Made by a program: the position numbers and the translations under genes
The notes under the pieces: model-generated
Database searches by the model: none
What the model saw: the letters and a program-made list of their open reading frames with translations, nothing else
What the model was told of the DNA's origin: nothing
Shown here: in pieces, positions 1 through 6,812 of the stretch
How the letters are laid out: every line of letters starts with the position of its first letter
Position numbering within the stretch: position 1 is the first letter of the stretch
Source of the DNA: an uncultured Eubacteriales bacterium
GTDB lineage: Bacteria > Bacillota > Clostridia > Oscillospirales > Oscillospiraceae
Reading direction: 5' to 3'
Assembly: GCA_900544945.1 (NCBI GenBank)
Contig: UQXG01000074.1
Location: 1-11,287 of the forward strand
Length of the DNA: 11,287 nucleotides

Positions 1-49
1 ATTACAGCTCCTTGTGATGTCTGTGATGCTTTCGGTGCTATCGTGATCG

Positions 50-2440
50 GTGCTGGTGATCTGCCTGATTTTTTCCGCCATTTCCTGGAACTGGGTTACG
101 GTGGAAAACGATCTGAAGGCCTATCTGCCGGATCATTCCGAGTCCCGGCAGGGTCTGGATCTGATGGACGAGGAGTTCGTTACCTACGGAACGGCTCAGG
201 TAATGGTAGAAAATGTATCCCGGGAGCGGGCCCAGTCCATCTGCGATGAGTTGGAGCAGATTAAGGGCGTCCAGAGCATCGACTATGAGGAAGAGGACGA
301 CTACCGGAATGTTTCCGCCCTGTATGCCATCACCTTTGACTACAGTGAGAAGGACGACAAGTGCCTGGATAGCCTGGAAGCGGTGAAGAATGCCCTTTCC
401 ACCCAGGACTACTATGTGAAAACCGACCTGGGCGATTCCGCCGCGGAGATCATCCAGCAGGAGGTAAACCTCATCATGGTGATCGTCGCGATTATCGTCG
501 TGGTTGTGCTGGTGTTGACCTCCCAGACCTATGCGGAGGTGCCGGTGCTGCTGATGACCTTCGTGACCGCCATGATTCTCAATCAGGGCTGCCAGTTCCT
601 GATGGGCACCATTTCCTTCGTGTCCAATTCCGTGACCAGCATTTTGCAGCTGGCGCTGTCCCTGGACTACGCGGTCATTCTGTGCAACCGGTTCAAGGAG
701 GAGCGGGAGAACGGTCTGCCCATCCGGGAGGCGGCCATCACCGCCCTGAGCAAGGGCATTCCGGAAATCGGCTCCAGCAGCCTGACCACCATCGGCGGCC
801 TGATCGCCATGATGTTCATGCAGTTTAAGATCGGCCCGGATATGGCGATCAACCTGATTAAAGCCGTGCTGTTCGCACTTTTGTCCGTGTTTGTGTTCAT
901 GCCCGGTTTCCTGGTGCTCTTCGGGCCTTGGATGGAGAAAACCAAGCATAAGAACTTCGTTCCGAAAATCCCCTTTGTGGGCGCGTTCGACTATAAGACC
1001 CGTTTTCTCATCCCGCCTATTTTCCTGGCGCTGGTAGTGGTCGGTTTCCATTTTTCCAATAACTGCCCCTATGCCTATGGCCTGGGCGGCATCGCCACGC
1101 CGAAGCTGAACTATGTCCAGGTGGCTGAGAATAAAATCGCCGACAACTTTGGCGCCAACAATTTCGTGGCGCTGGTCTATCCCAAGACGGATTACGATGT
1201 GGAGGCGAAAATGCTGGCCGAGCTGGACACCTACGACGAGGTGGACTACAGCAAGGGCCTTTCCAACGTAGAGGCCATGGACGGCTACATGCTGGCCGAT
1301 AAGCTGAATCCCCGTCAGTTTGCGGAGCTGGCGGGTCTGGATTATGAGGTTGCCGAGGTGGTGTACGCCGCCTATGCCGCCGATCAGGACGATTACGCCA
1401 AGATCATCGGCGGCCTTAACAATTATAAGGTGCCGCTCATCGACATGATGCTCTTTGTCTGCGATAAGATCGACGAGGGCCTTGTGACTTTGGATGACGA
1501 GCAGACAGCCGATTTGAAGGATGCCCAGGTGCAGATGGAGTCCGCGAAGAAGCAGCTTCAGGGTCAGGATTATAACCGGGTGCTGATTTATCTGACCCTT
1601 CCCGAGGACGGAGATGCCACCTACAACTTCCTGGACAAAATTCGGGAGATTGCCCGAAGCTACTATCCGGACGGAGAGCTGTATCTGGTGGGCAACTCCA
1701 CGGTGGATCAGGACTTCAAGTCCTCCTTCGCCACGGATAACCTGATCGTTTCCGTTGTGTCCATCCTGATCGTGCTGGTGGTGCTGCTGTTTACCTTCCA
1801 GTCCGCGGGTATGCCGATCCTGCTGATTCTTGTGATCCAGGGTTCCATCTGGATTAACTTTACGTATCCCACCCTGGCGAAATCGCCCCTGTTCTTCCTG
1901 AGCTACCTGGTGGTCAGCTCTATTCAGATGGGCGCGAATATCGACTACGCCATCGTGATTTCCAGCCGTTATCAGGAGTTGAAAACCAAGATGTCTCACA
2001 AAGAGGCCATCATCGAGACCATGAACATCGCCTTCCCCACGATTCTGACTTCCGGCTCCATTCTGGCCAGCGCGGGCATCCTGATTGGCATGATGACCTC
2101 CCATGCCGCCATTGTGGGCATCGGTCAGAGCCTTGGTCGGGGCACCATCATCTCCATGGTTCTGGTTATGTTCGTGCTGCCTCAGATTCTGCTCATCGGC
2201 AGCGAGATTGTGGACAAGACCTCCTTCTCCATGCCGAAAACCAGCCTGTCCCGGGTCAGCAGCTCCGGACATATCCGGGTGGACGGACTGGTTCGCGGTG
2301 AGATCCATGGCTATGTGAACGGCATCATCCGGGCAGATATCAACGGCGATGTGGATCTGAATCTCATCGGCGGAAAGAGCAATCAGGAGCCACAGACGCT
2401 CCCGGAATCCCAGGAAGGAGGAAGCGACCATGAAGCGTAA
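50..2440 (+). CDS. RND/MMPL-family membrane transporter (5' end uncertain)
   Basis: This is a member of the MMPL/RND permease superfamily, cytoplasmic-membrane pumps that export lipids or hydrophobic compounds using the proton gradient. It shows the classic twofold layout. A first membrane helix (about residues 1-17) leads to an extracytoplasmic domain with the YLP motif. Helices follow at about 141-160, 164-182, 195-213, 243-260, 268-290 and 319-340, then a second extracytoplasmic domain (about 342-564) and five more helices (565-723). The paired Asp-Tyr motifs in the fourth helix of each half are present: LDYAVILCNRF (D206) and NIDYAIVISSRY (D632). These are the expected proton-relay positions. 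The C-terminal tail (about 741-766) is a short Gly/Val/Ile repeat resembling a bactofilin-type beta strip. The GTG start at 50 is the first possible start after an in-frame TGA (44-46). It gives a truncated-looking N-terminus without the usual basic cytoplasmic stretch, and no ribosome binding site is evident. The family is secure; the start and the substrate are not. The 3' end overlaps the next gene by 11 bases. Confidence 0.88.
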   Translation: MLVICLIFSAISWNWVTVENDLKAYLPDHSESRQGLDLMDEEFVTYGTAQVMVENVSRERAQSICDELEQIKGVQSIDYEEEDDYRNVSALYAITFDYSEKDDKCLDSLEAVKNALSTQDYYVKTDLGDSAAEIIQQEVNLIMVIVAIIVVVVLVLTSQTYAEVPVLLMTFVTAMILNQGCQFLMGTISFVSNSVTSILQLALSLDYAVILCNRFKEERENGLPIREAAITALSKGIPEIGSSSLTTIGGLIAMMFMQFKIGPDMAINLIKAVLFALLSVFVFMPGFLVLFGPWMEKTKHKNFVPKIPFVGAFDYKTRFLIPPIFLALVVVGFHFSNNCPYAYGLGGIATPKLNYVQVAENKIADNFGANNFVALVYPKTDYDVEAKMLAELDTYDEVDYSKGLSNVEAMDGYMLADKLNPRQFAELAGLDYEVAEVVYAAYAADQDDYAKIIGGLNNYKVPLIDMMLFVCDKIDEGLVTLDDEQTADLKDAQVQMESAKKQLQGQDYNRVLIYLTLPEDGDATYNFLDKIREIARSYYPDGELYLVGNSTVDQDFKSSFATDNLIVSVVSILIVLVVLLFTFQSAGMPILLILVIQGSIWINFTYPTLAKSPLFFLSYLVVSSIQMGANIDYAIVISSRYQELKTKMSHKEAIIETMNIAFPTILTSGSILASAGILIGMMTSHAAIVGIGQSLGRGTIISMVLVMFVLPQILLIGSEIVDKTSFSMPKTSLSRVSSSGHIRVDGLVRGEIHGYVNGIIRADINGDVDLNLIGGKSNQEPQTLPESQEGGSDHEA
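2415..2421 (+). promoter_or_regulatory. Strong ribosome binding site of the GLUG protein gene
   Basis: AAGGAGG lies 8 bases before the ATG at 2430 and inside the last codons of the MMPL gene. It fixes the start of the downstream gene and fits translational coupling between the two. Confidence 0.85.
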
Positions 2441-5400
2441 GCTAGCGGCAGTTGTCATGACCCTGGTGCTCCTTCTGGGGCTTCCGTTCCGGGGCTTCGC
2501 GGAGGAGACCACCCAGCCGACGCAGGCGGCGCAGACGACGGAAACCCAGCCGGAGGAAACCCAACCGGAGGAAACCCACCCCATCGAAATCCGGGAAACC
2601 ATTTCCATCTCCATTGCGGAGGATCTGGTGGCACTGGGGAAAAACTGCTCCCTGGATACCTGGTCTTTGGATAAGCGGGTGGTTCTGGAGGCGGATATTT
2701 CCCTCAGAGGGGTGGACTTTGCACCCATTGCCACCTTCGGCGGCATCTTTGAGGGCAACGGCCATGTGATCTCCGATCTGAACCTCATCGGCGACTTTGC
2801 CCCGGCGGGCCTTTTCGGTATTGTCCAGTCCACCGGCCGGATTCGGAATCTGACCGTGGAGGGCACCGTGGAACCCGGGGGAGAGGGCAGCAACGCCGGC
2901 GGCATCGTAGGCGAAAACTACGGCCGCCTGGAAAACTGCGCCTTCTCCGGCACCGTTACCGGCAAGCGCAATACCGGCGGCATCGCCGGCAGCAATTACG
3001 GCACCCTGAACGGCTGCTCCGCCGAGGGCAGCCTCACCGGCAGCAACCGGACCGGCGGCATCGCCGGCTATAACGACGGCAAGATCGTCAGCTGCCGCAG
3101 CGCCATGTCCATCAATACGGAAAGTGTGGATCCGACGATTGACGTTACCGAGCTGGATCTGAACTTCAATCTGGATCTTGGCCGGAAGGCAGACCTGCAT
3201 GTATCCGATGCCGCCAGCGACACCGGCGGTATCGCCGGCTATTCCAGCGGCACCATTGCCGCCTCCGGCAATGCCGGCACCATCGGCTATCCTCACATCG
3301 GCTATAATCTGGGCGGCATTGCCGGCCGGAACTGCGGCTTCATTGAAAACTGCGAGAACAGCGGTTACCTCATGGGTCGGAAGGATGTGGGCGGCATTGT
3401 GGGTCAGATCGAGCCCCATGTCCAGACCCTCCTTTCCCAGGACTATCTGGAGACTCTGAGCAAGCAGTTTGAAAATCTGGGCAATCTGGTAAGTCGGGCC
3501 GGCAGCAACGGCGCGGCCAGCGGCGGCAACATCCAGAGCAGCATCCAGACTTTGACGGGCTATCAGAGCAGTGCCCGCTCCGCTGTCAATGACCTGGTGG
3601 AGTCGGCGAAAAATCTGGAATTCAACCAGGACGCTCTGTCCAGCCTGAGCGATTCCATCCATGGTATGGTCAATGCCGGCGGCAGCCTGGAGCGCAGTGT
3701 TGGCAACGGTCTGAGCACTCTGACCGATGATGTCAGTGCCATTTCCGGCCAGATTCAGTCCATTTCCAAGACCTTTGCCCTTGCCACCGAGGACGCGAAG
3801 AAGGACACGGTGACGGATATTTCCGCCGTGGATCTGAGCGACATTGCCGACGGACGGGTGGCTGGCTGCACCAACACGGGCATCGTGGAGGCCGACCTGA
3901 ACGTGGGCGGCATTACCGGTACGATGGGCCTGGAATCCTCCGTGGATCCGGAGGACGATCGCCCCAGCGGCAGCCTGACCCAGCGGCGGCGGTATGAGCT
4001 GAAGGCCATCGTGGACGGCTGCGAAAACGTGGGCACCGTTACGGCCAAGCGCAGCTATGCCGGCGGCATCTGCGGCCGGATGGAGCTTGGCCTCATTACG
4101 GGCAGCCGGGGCTACGGTCGGATTTCCAGCGAAAACGGCGATTATGTAGGCGGCATCGCGGGACTTACCGGCGGCACTGTTCGGGACAGCTTCGCCAAGT
4201 GCACCCTTTCCGGCAACAATTATGTCGGCGGCGTGGTGGGAAGCGGTATCCAGGAGGATGTCAGCGGTGATTCCAGCACCGTCACCGGCTGCTATTCCAT
4301 GGTGGAGGTTACGGAATATAAGCAGTTTGTGGGTGCTGTTTCCGGCGGAAACGCGGGCGTATTCACCAACAACTACTTTGTCTCCGACACCCTGGCCGGC
4401 ATCAACCGGGTGAGCTACGCTTCCGTTGCCGAGCCTGTGACCTACGAGAAGATGCAGCGGCTCCAGTCTCTGCCCCAGTCCCTGCGGGAGCTGACCCTTC
4501 GCTTTGTGGCGGACGGGAAGACGGTCAAGTCCCAGTCCTTCCACTACGGCGATTCCTTTGACGACAGCGTATTCCCGGACATTCCTCAGAAGGAGGGCTG
4601 CTACGCCCGCTGGGACACCCGGGAGCTGAACGATCTGCGCTTTGACACGGTGGTCACCGCGGATTACCTGCCCTACATCACTTCTCTGAACGCTCAGGAG
4701 AAGCGCTCCGACGGCCGGCCTGTCTTCTTTGTTCAGGGCCAGTTCCAGGAGCGGGATGCCATCGATGCGGAGCGGGGCGCCTCCGTTGACTTCCATAAGG
4801 AGGGCCTGACCCAGCAGGAGCAGTGGACAATCACCATCCCGGCAGACGGTCTGGAGAGCCACACCATCCGTTTCCTGCCCAGTCAGGAGAATACCCAGCT
4901 GTATGTGCTGAAAAACGGCAATTGGATGAAGGTGCATCCCGAAACCATGGGGACCTACCTGTGCTTTGAGGCGGTGGGTGCCCAGGTGGAGCTGACGGCC
5001 GCGGTTCCCATGGCCTCCGGCAGAACCCAGCTGCTGCTGATTGCGGCAGGCCTTGTGGTGCTGGCGGTGCTGGCTCTGTGCACCATCCGGATCAAGCGTT
5101 CCCGGAAGAAGAACGTCCCGGAGCCGACTCCCGATGGGAAGAAGCCCAGAAAGCGGGGCCGAAAGCGGAAAATCATCGCCGCTGTGCTGATTGCCATGGC
5201 ACTGGTGCTGGCGGCCATTGCCTTCTTCTTCATCAAAGAACCCGTGGAGGATCTGGGTCAAAAGCTGCAGGTTTACGACATCCTCAAGACCTATGTGGAT
5301 CAGGATCAGCAGCATATGTCCCTGACGGTTCAGGCCCAGATTGAAAATAAGAACGCGGACTTCACCGCGGACATTGCCACCACCCAGGCAGGCACCAAGC

Positions 5401-6467
5401 AGGTCAGTGTGATCACCGAAAACGGTCGGTGCCTGTACTACTGCGACAGTGTGGTGTATCTGGAAAGCGGCGCGGCCTTCAAGCTGAATGCGGCGGCCCC
5501 GGACTACAGCCAGCTGGCCCCTCAGCTTCTGAGCCTGTGTCAATCCGCCCAGGTGGAGCCGGTGGACGGTGTCTATACCGTTACCGTGGATGGGGAGCAG
5601 GCCATAGCTTTGGCAAAGCTCCTGCTGCCCAGCGTCCAGAACTGGCTGCCCCAGACCGGCCGCCTGACGGTGGACGTGATCACCCAGGAGGATGCGCTGA
5701 CGCAGATTCGCTTCACCGGTGCCGGCAATCTGGCGGATTCGGTGAAGACTCCCTTCTCGGTAACCGCCACGGTGGATGTGCTGCCTGTGGAAAAGGTGAG
5801 CATCCCCAGCCAAGTGAATACGCAGCTGCTCTTCGGCAGTACCGCGCCTACGGAGGTCTACTCCGATCAGCTGATTCAGCTGATCCAGGCTTGGGCTGAC
5901 CTGGAAACCACCAACCCGTTAGGCGCCCAGGTGACGTTGAGCGCGGATCTGGGGAGCCTGTCCGTAGAGGAAGGCTTCCGGTACTACGCCTGGAAGACGC
6001 AGACCGCCACCATCAGTGCCGTGGAAAAGGACGATAAGACCGTCTATTTCACAGATAAGGCCCTGTGCAACGCCGAGGGCCGGGCCGTCACCGGCGGCGT
6101 CGGGGTGGAAACCGATGCCGCAGCCCTGGCGAATGTGCTCTACGATACCTTCCAGGCAGCGCAGTTCCAGAGCAGAAACGAGGCGGGCACTACCATCTAC
6201 ACGGTGAGCCTGTCCTCCACCGCCATGGAAAAGCTGATACCTGCTATCCTGCCAAAGGCCCAGGATCTGACCATCGACTACCACAACGGCAGCCTGCAGC
6301 TGCGGGTGGAAGACGGCAGAATCCAGAATGCCCGGATTTCCTGCGACGGCACCACCAAGCTGGCTGTGCTGACAGCCAACGTGGGCCTGACCCTGGAAAT
6401 CCAGATCGATCACGATACTCCGGTTCCGGAGCTTCCTGAGGCCGTACAGACTGCCCTGGGAAAGTAA
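2430..6467 (+). CDS. Large membrane-anchored GLUG-repeat surface protein with duplicated C-terminal domain
   Basis: This is a surface protein of 1345 residues; its precise role is unknown. A signal peptide (1-24, likely cleavage after GFA) is followed by a Thr/Glu/Pro linker. Next come GLUG-type repeats, seen as GGIxG cores at 155, 181, 207, 264, 293, 319, 491, 543, 572 and 598, with a degenerate one at 633. Spacing is often exactly 26 residues, as expected for beta-helix rungs. A Ser/Gln-rich helical segment (about 331-460) interrupts the array. Residues about 691-749 resemble an InlB/Flg_new B-repeat (YGD, then P..P...GC, then W). Two hydrophobic helices (867-889 and 915-934) flank a very basic loop, so the loop should be cytoplasmic and both large parts outside. 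The C-terminal part (946-1340) is two divergent copies of one beta-rich domain. No LPXTG sorting signal is seen. It overlaps the MMPL gene and probably works with it; a lipid-carrier role for the C-terminal part is speculation. Confidence 0.9.
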   Translation: MKRKLAAVVMTLVLLLGLPFRGFAEETTQPTQAAQTTETQPEETQPEETHPIEIRETISISIAEDLVALGKNCSLDTWSLDKRVVLEADISLRGVDFAPIATFGGIFEGNGHVISDLNLIGDFAPAGLFGIVQSTGRIRNLTVEGTVEPGGEGSNAGGIVGENYGRLENCAFSGTVTGKRNTGGIAGSNYGTLNGCSAEGSLTGSNRTGGIAGYNDGKIVSCRSAMSINTESVDPTIDVTELDLNFNLDLGRKADLHVSDAASDTGGIAGYSSGTIAASGNAGTIGYPHIGYNLGGIAGRNCGFIENCENSGYLMGRKDVGGIVGQIEPHVQTLLSQDYLETLSKQFENLGNLVSRAGSNGAASGGNIQSSIQTLTGYQSSARSAVNDLVESAKNLEFNQDALSSLSDSIHGMVNAGGSLERSVGNGLSTLTDDVSAISGQIQSISKTFALATEDAKKDTVTDISAVDLSDIADGRVAGCTNTGIVEADLNVGGITGTMGLESSVDPEDDRPSGSLTQRRRYELKAIVDGCENVGTVTAKRSYAGGICGRMELGLITGSRGYGRISSENGDYVGGIAGLTGGTVRDSFAKCTLSGNNYVGGVVGSGIQEDVSGDSSTVTGCYSMVEVTEYKQFVGAVSGGNAGVFTNNYFVSDTLAGINRVSYASVAEPVTYEKMQRLQSLPQSLRELTLRFVADGKTVKSQSFHYGDSFDDSVFPDIPQKEGCYARWDTRELNDLRFDTVVTADYLPYITSLNAQEKRSDGRPVFFVQGQFQERDAIDAERGASVDFHKEGLTQQEQWTITIPADGLESHTIRFLPSQENTQLYVLKNGNWMKVHPETMGTYLCFEAVGAQVELTAAVPMASGRTQLLLIAAGLVVLAVLALCTIRIKRSRKKNVPEPTPDGKKPRKRGRKRKIIAAVLIAMALVLAAIAFFFIKEPVEDLGQKLQVYDILKTYVDQDQQHMSLTVQAQIENKNADFTADIATTQAGTKQVSVITENGRCLYYCDSVVYLESGAAFKLNAAAPDYSQLAPQLLSLCQSAQVEPVDGVYTVTVDGEQAIALAKLLLPSVQNWLPQTGRLTVDVITQEDALTQIRFTGAGNLADSVKTPFSVTATVDVLPVEKVSIPSQVNTQLLFGSTAPTEVYSDQLIQLIQAWADLETTNPLGAQVTLSADLGSLSVEEGFRYYAWKTQTATISAVEKDDKTVYFTDKALCNAEGRAVTGGVGVETDAAALANVLYDTFQAAQFQSRNEAGTTIYTVSLSSTAMEKLIPAILPKAQDLTIDYHNGSLQLRVEDGRIQNARISCDGTTKLAVLTANVGLTLEIQIDHDTPVPELPEAVQTALGK
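2541..2580 (+). repeat. 15-bp tandem repeat in the linker of the GLUG protein
   Basis: GAAACCCAGCCGGAG (2541-2555) is repeated with one change at 2556-2570, and a partial third copy begins at 2571. It encodes the units ETQPE, ETQPE and ETHPI just after the signal peptide, a flexible linker that could change length by slippage in frame. Confidence 0.85.
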
Positions 6468-6481
6468 TTCTATTCCAATCC

Positions 6482-6508
6482 CGCCCCGAAGCGTCTCGCT
6501 TCGGGGCG
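6482..6508 (+). terminator. Intrinsic terminator of the MMPL-GLUG unit
   Basis: A perfect 12-bp GC-rich stem (CGCCCCGAAGCG / CGCTTCGGGGCG) with a 3-base loop starts 15 bases after the stop codon. The tail is only moderately T-rich (TTTACTCTGTCT). Position and strength make it the likely end of the two-gene transcript. Confidence 0.82.
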
Positions 6509-6540
6509 TTTACTCTGTCTCAGAGAGCCAAAAGATACGT

Positions 6541-6586
6541 TGTCATTGCGAACCAGTGTCGCAACACTGGTGTGGCAATCTCCCGG
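6541..6586. repeat. Dispersed palindromic repeat, copy 1
   Basis: TGTCATTGCGAACCAGTG (6541-6558) is identical to the left end of the element at 10315. It is followed, after a 6-base loop, by CACTGGTGTGGCAATC. The two parts pair into an imperfect hairpin (CCAGTG/CACTGG core, ATTGC/GCAAT base with an internal loop). The loop differs between the two copies (6 versus 8 bases) while the stem is kept. A further GTCATTGCGA lies at 6725-6734 in the same orientation and may be the remains of another unit. I cannot tell from one window whether this is a MITE, a REP-like element or a processed RNA hairpin. Confidence 0.75.
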
Positions 6587-6600
6587 TTCTTCCGAGAACC
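6585..6600. repeat. Small perfect hairpin
   Basis: GGTTCT and AGAACC form a perfect 6-bp stem around a TCCG loop, directly abutting the dispersed repeat. There is no T-run after it, so it is not a good terminator; it is probably part of the repeat element. Confidence 0.5.
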
Positions 6601-6611
6601 CTAATAGAACT

Positions 6612-6691
6612 CGTAGGGGACGATGCCCACATCGTCCCGCAGATGTGCAGGGATGTTCTGGTTCGGGTCGATGAGGGCATCGACCCCTACG
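6612..6691. repeat. Inverted pair of 28-bp arms, each itself a hairpin
   Basis: The left arm (6612-6639) and right arm (6664-6691) are inverted copies matching at 25 of 28 positions, both with CGTAGGGG at their outer ends. Each arm contains its own perfect 9-bp stem: GGGACGATG/CATCGTCCC at 6617-6638 and GGGTCGATG/CATCGACCC at 6665-6686. Two of the three differences between the arms are a compensatory pair, so both hairpins stay perfect. The structure resembles a small non-autonomous mobile element or REP doublet. No coding sequence is credible here. Confidence 0.8.
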
Positions 6692-6762
6692 AAGGGGTGT
6701 GGCGCCTTTCTTCGTATCTCGCACGTCATTGCGATGCGAAATTCCATTTTTCCCCGCCATAC

Positions 6763-6791
6763 TTGCAAACCAGGAAAAAGAATGCTATAAT
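6763..6791 (+). promoter_or_regulatory. Sigma-A-type promoter with extended -10, for the ABC exporter genes
   Basis: TTGCAA (6763-6768) and a perfect TATAAT (6786-6791) are separated by 17 bases. A TG one base upstream of the -10 gives the extended form TGCTATAAT. Transcription should begin near 6798, leaving a very short leader of about 15 bases before the ATG at 6813, with no room for an attenuator or riboswitch. Confidence 0.8.
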
Positions 6792-6801
6792 CTGACCCGT
6801 T

Positions 6802-6809
6802 GAGGTGAT
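6802..6809 (+). promoter_or_regulatory. Ribosome binding site of the first ABC gene
   Basis: GAGGTGAT matches the extended anti-Shine-Dalgarno complement, with the GAGG core 7 bases before the ATG at 6813. It supports that start codon. Confidence 0.75.
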
Positions 6810-6812
6810 GGT

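Noticed and set aside
44..46. TGA read as a sense codon (recoding or an alternative genetic code)
   Set aside because: The lipoprotein gene ends with TGA followed directly by a terminator. No internal TGA occurs in the other genes, and the residues before position 44 do not look like the usual N-terminus of the family.
38..2905. Very long open frame of 955 codons on the minus strand
   Set aside because: It is antisense to the well-supported MMPL gene and the start of the GLUG gene. Its product is rich in His, Gln and Gly without domains, as expected from the reverse complement of GC-rich coding DNA.
2442..5813. Open frame of 1123 codons on the minus strand
   Set aside because: It is antisense to the GLUG protein. 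Its repeated AGDAA-like pattern is simply the complement of the GGIAG repeats.
6541..6734. CRISPR array
   Set aside because: The repeats are few, unevenly spaced, and in both orientations across the window, and no cas genes are present.
6541..6735. Riboswitch or leader RNA of the ABC operon
   Set aside because: The promoter lies downstream of these structures, leaving a leader of only about 15 bases, so they would not be in the transcript.
6470..6795. Short open frames on both strands in the repeat region
   Set aside because: They run through the terminator stem and the palindromic repeats. Peptides of the type GDCHTSVATLVRNDN are a known artefact of this repeat family being read as protein.
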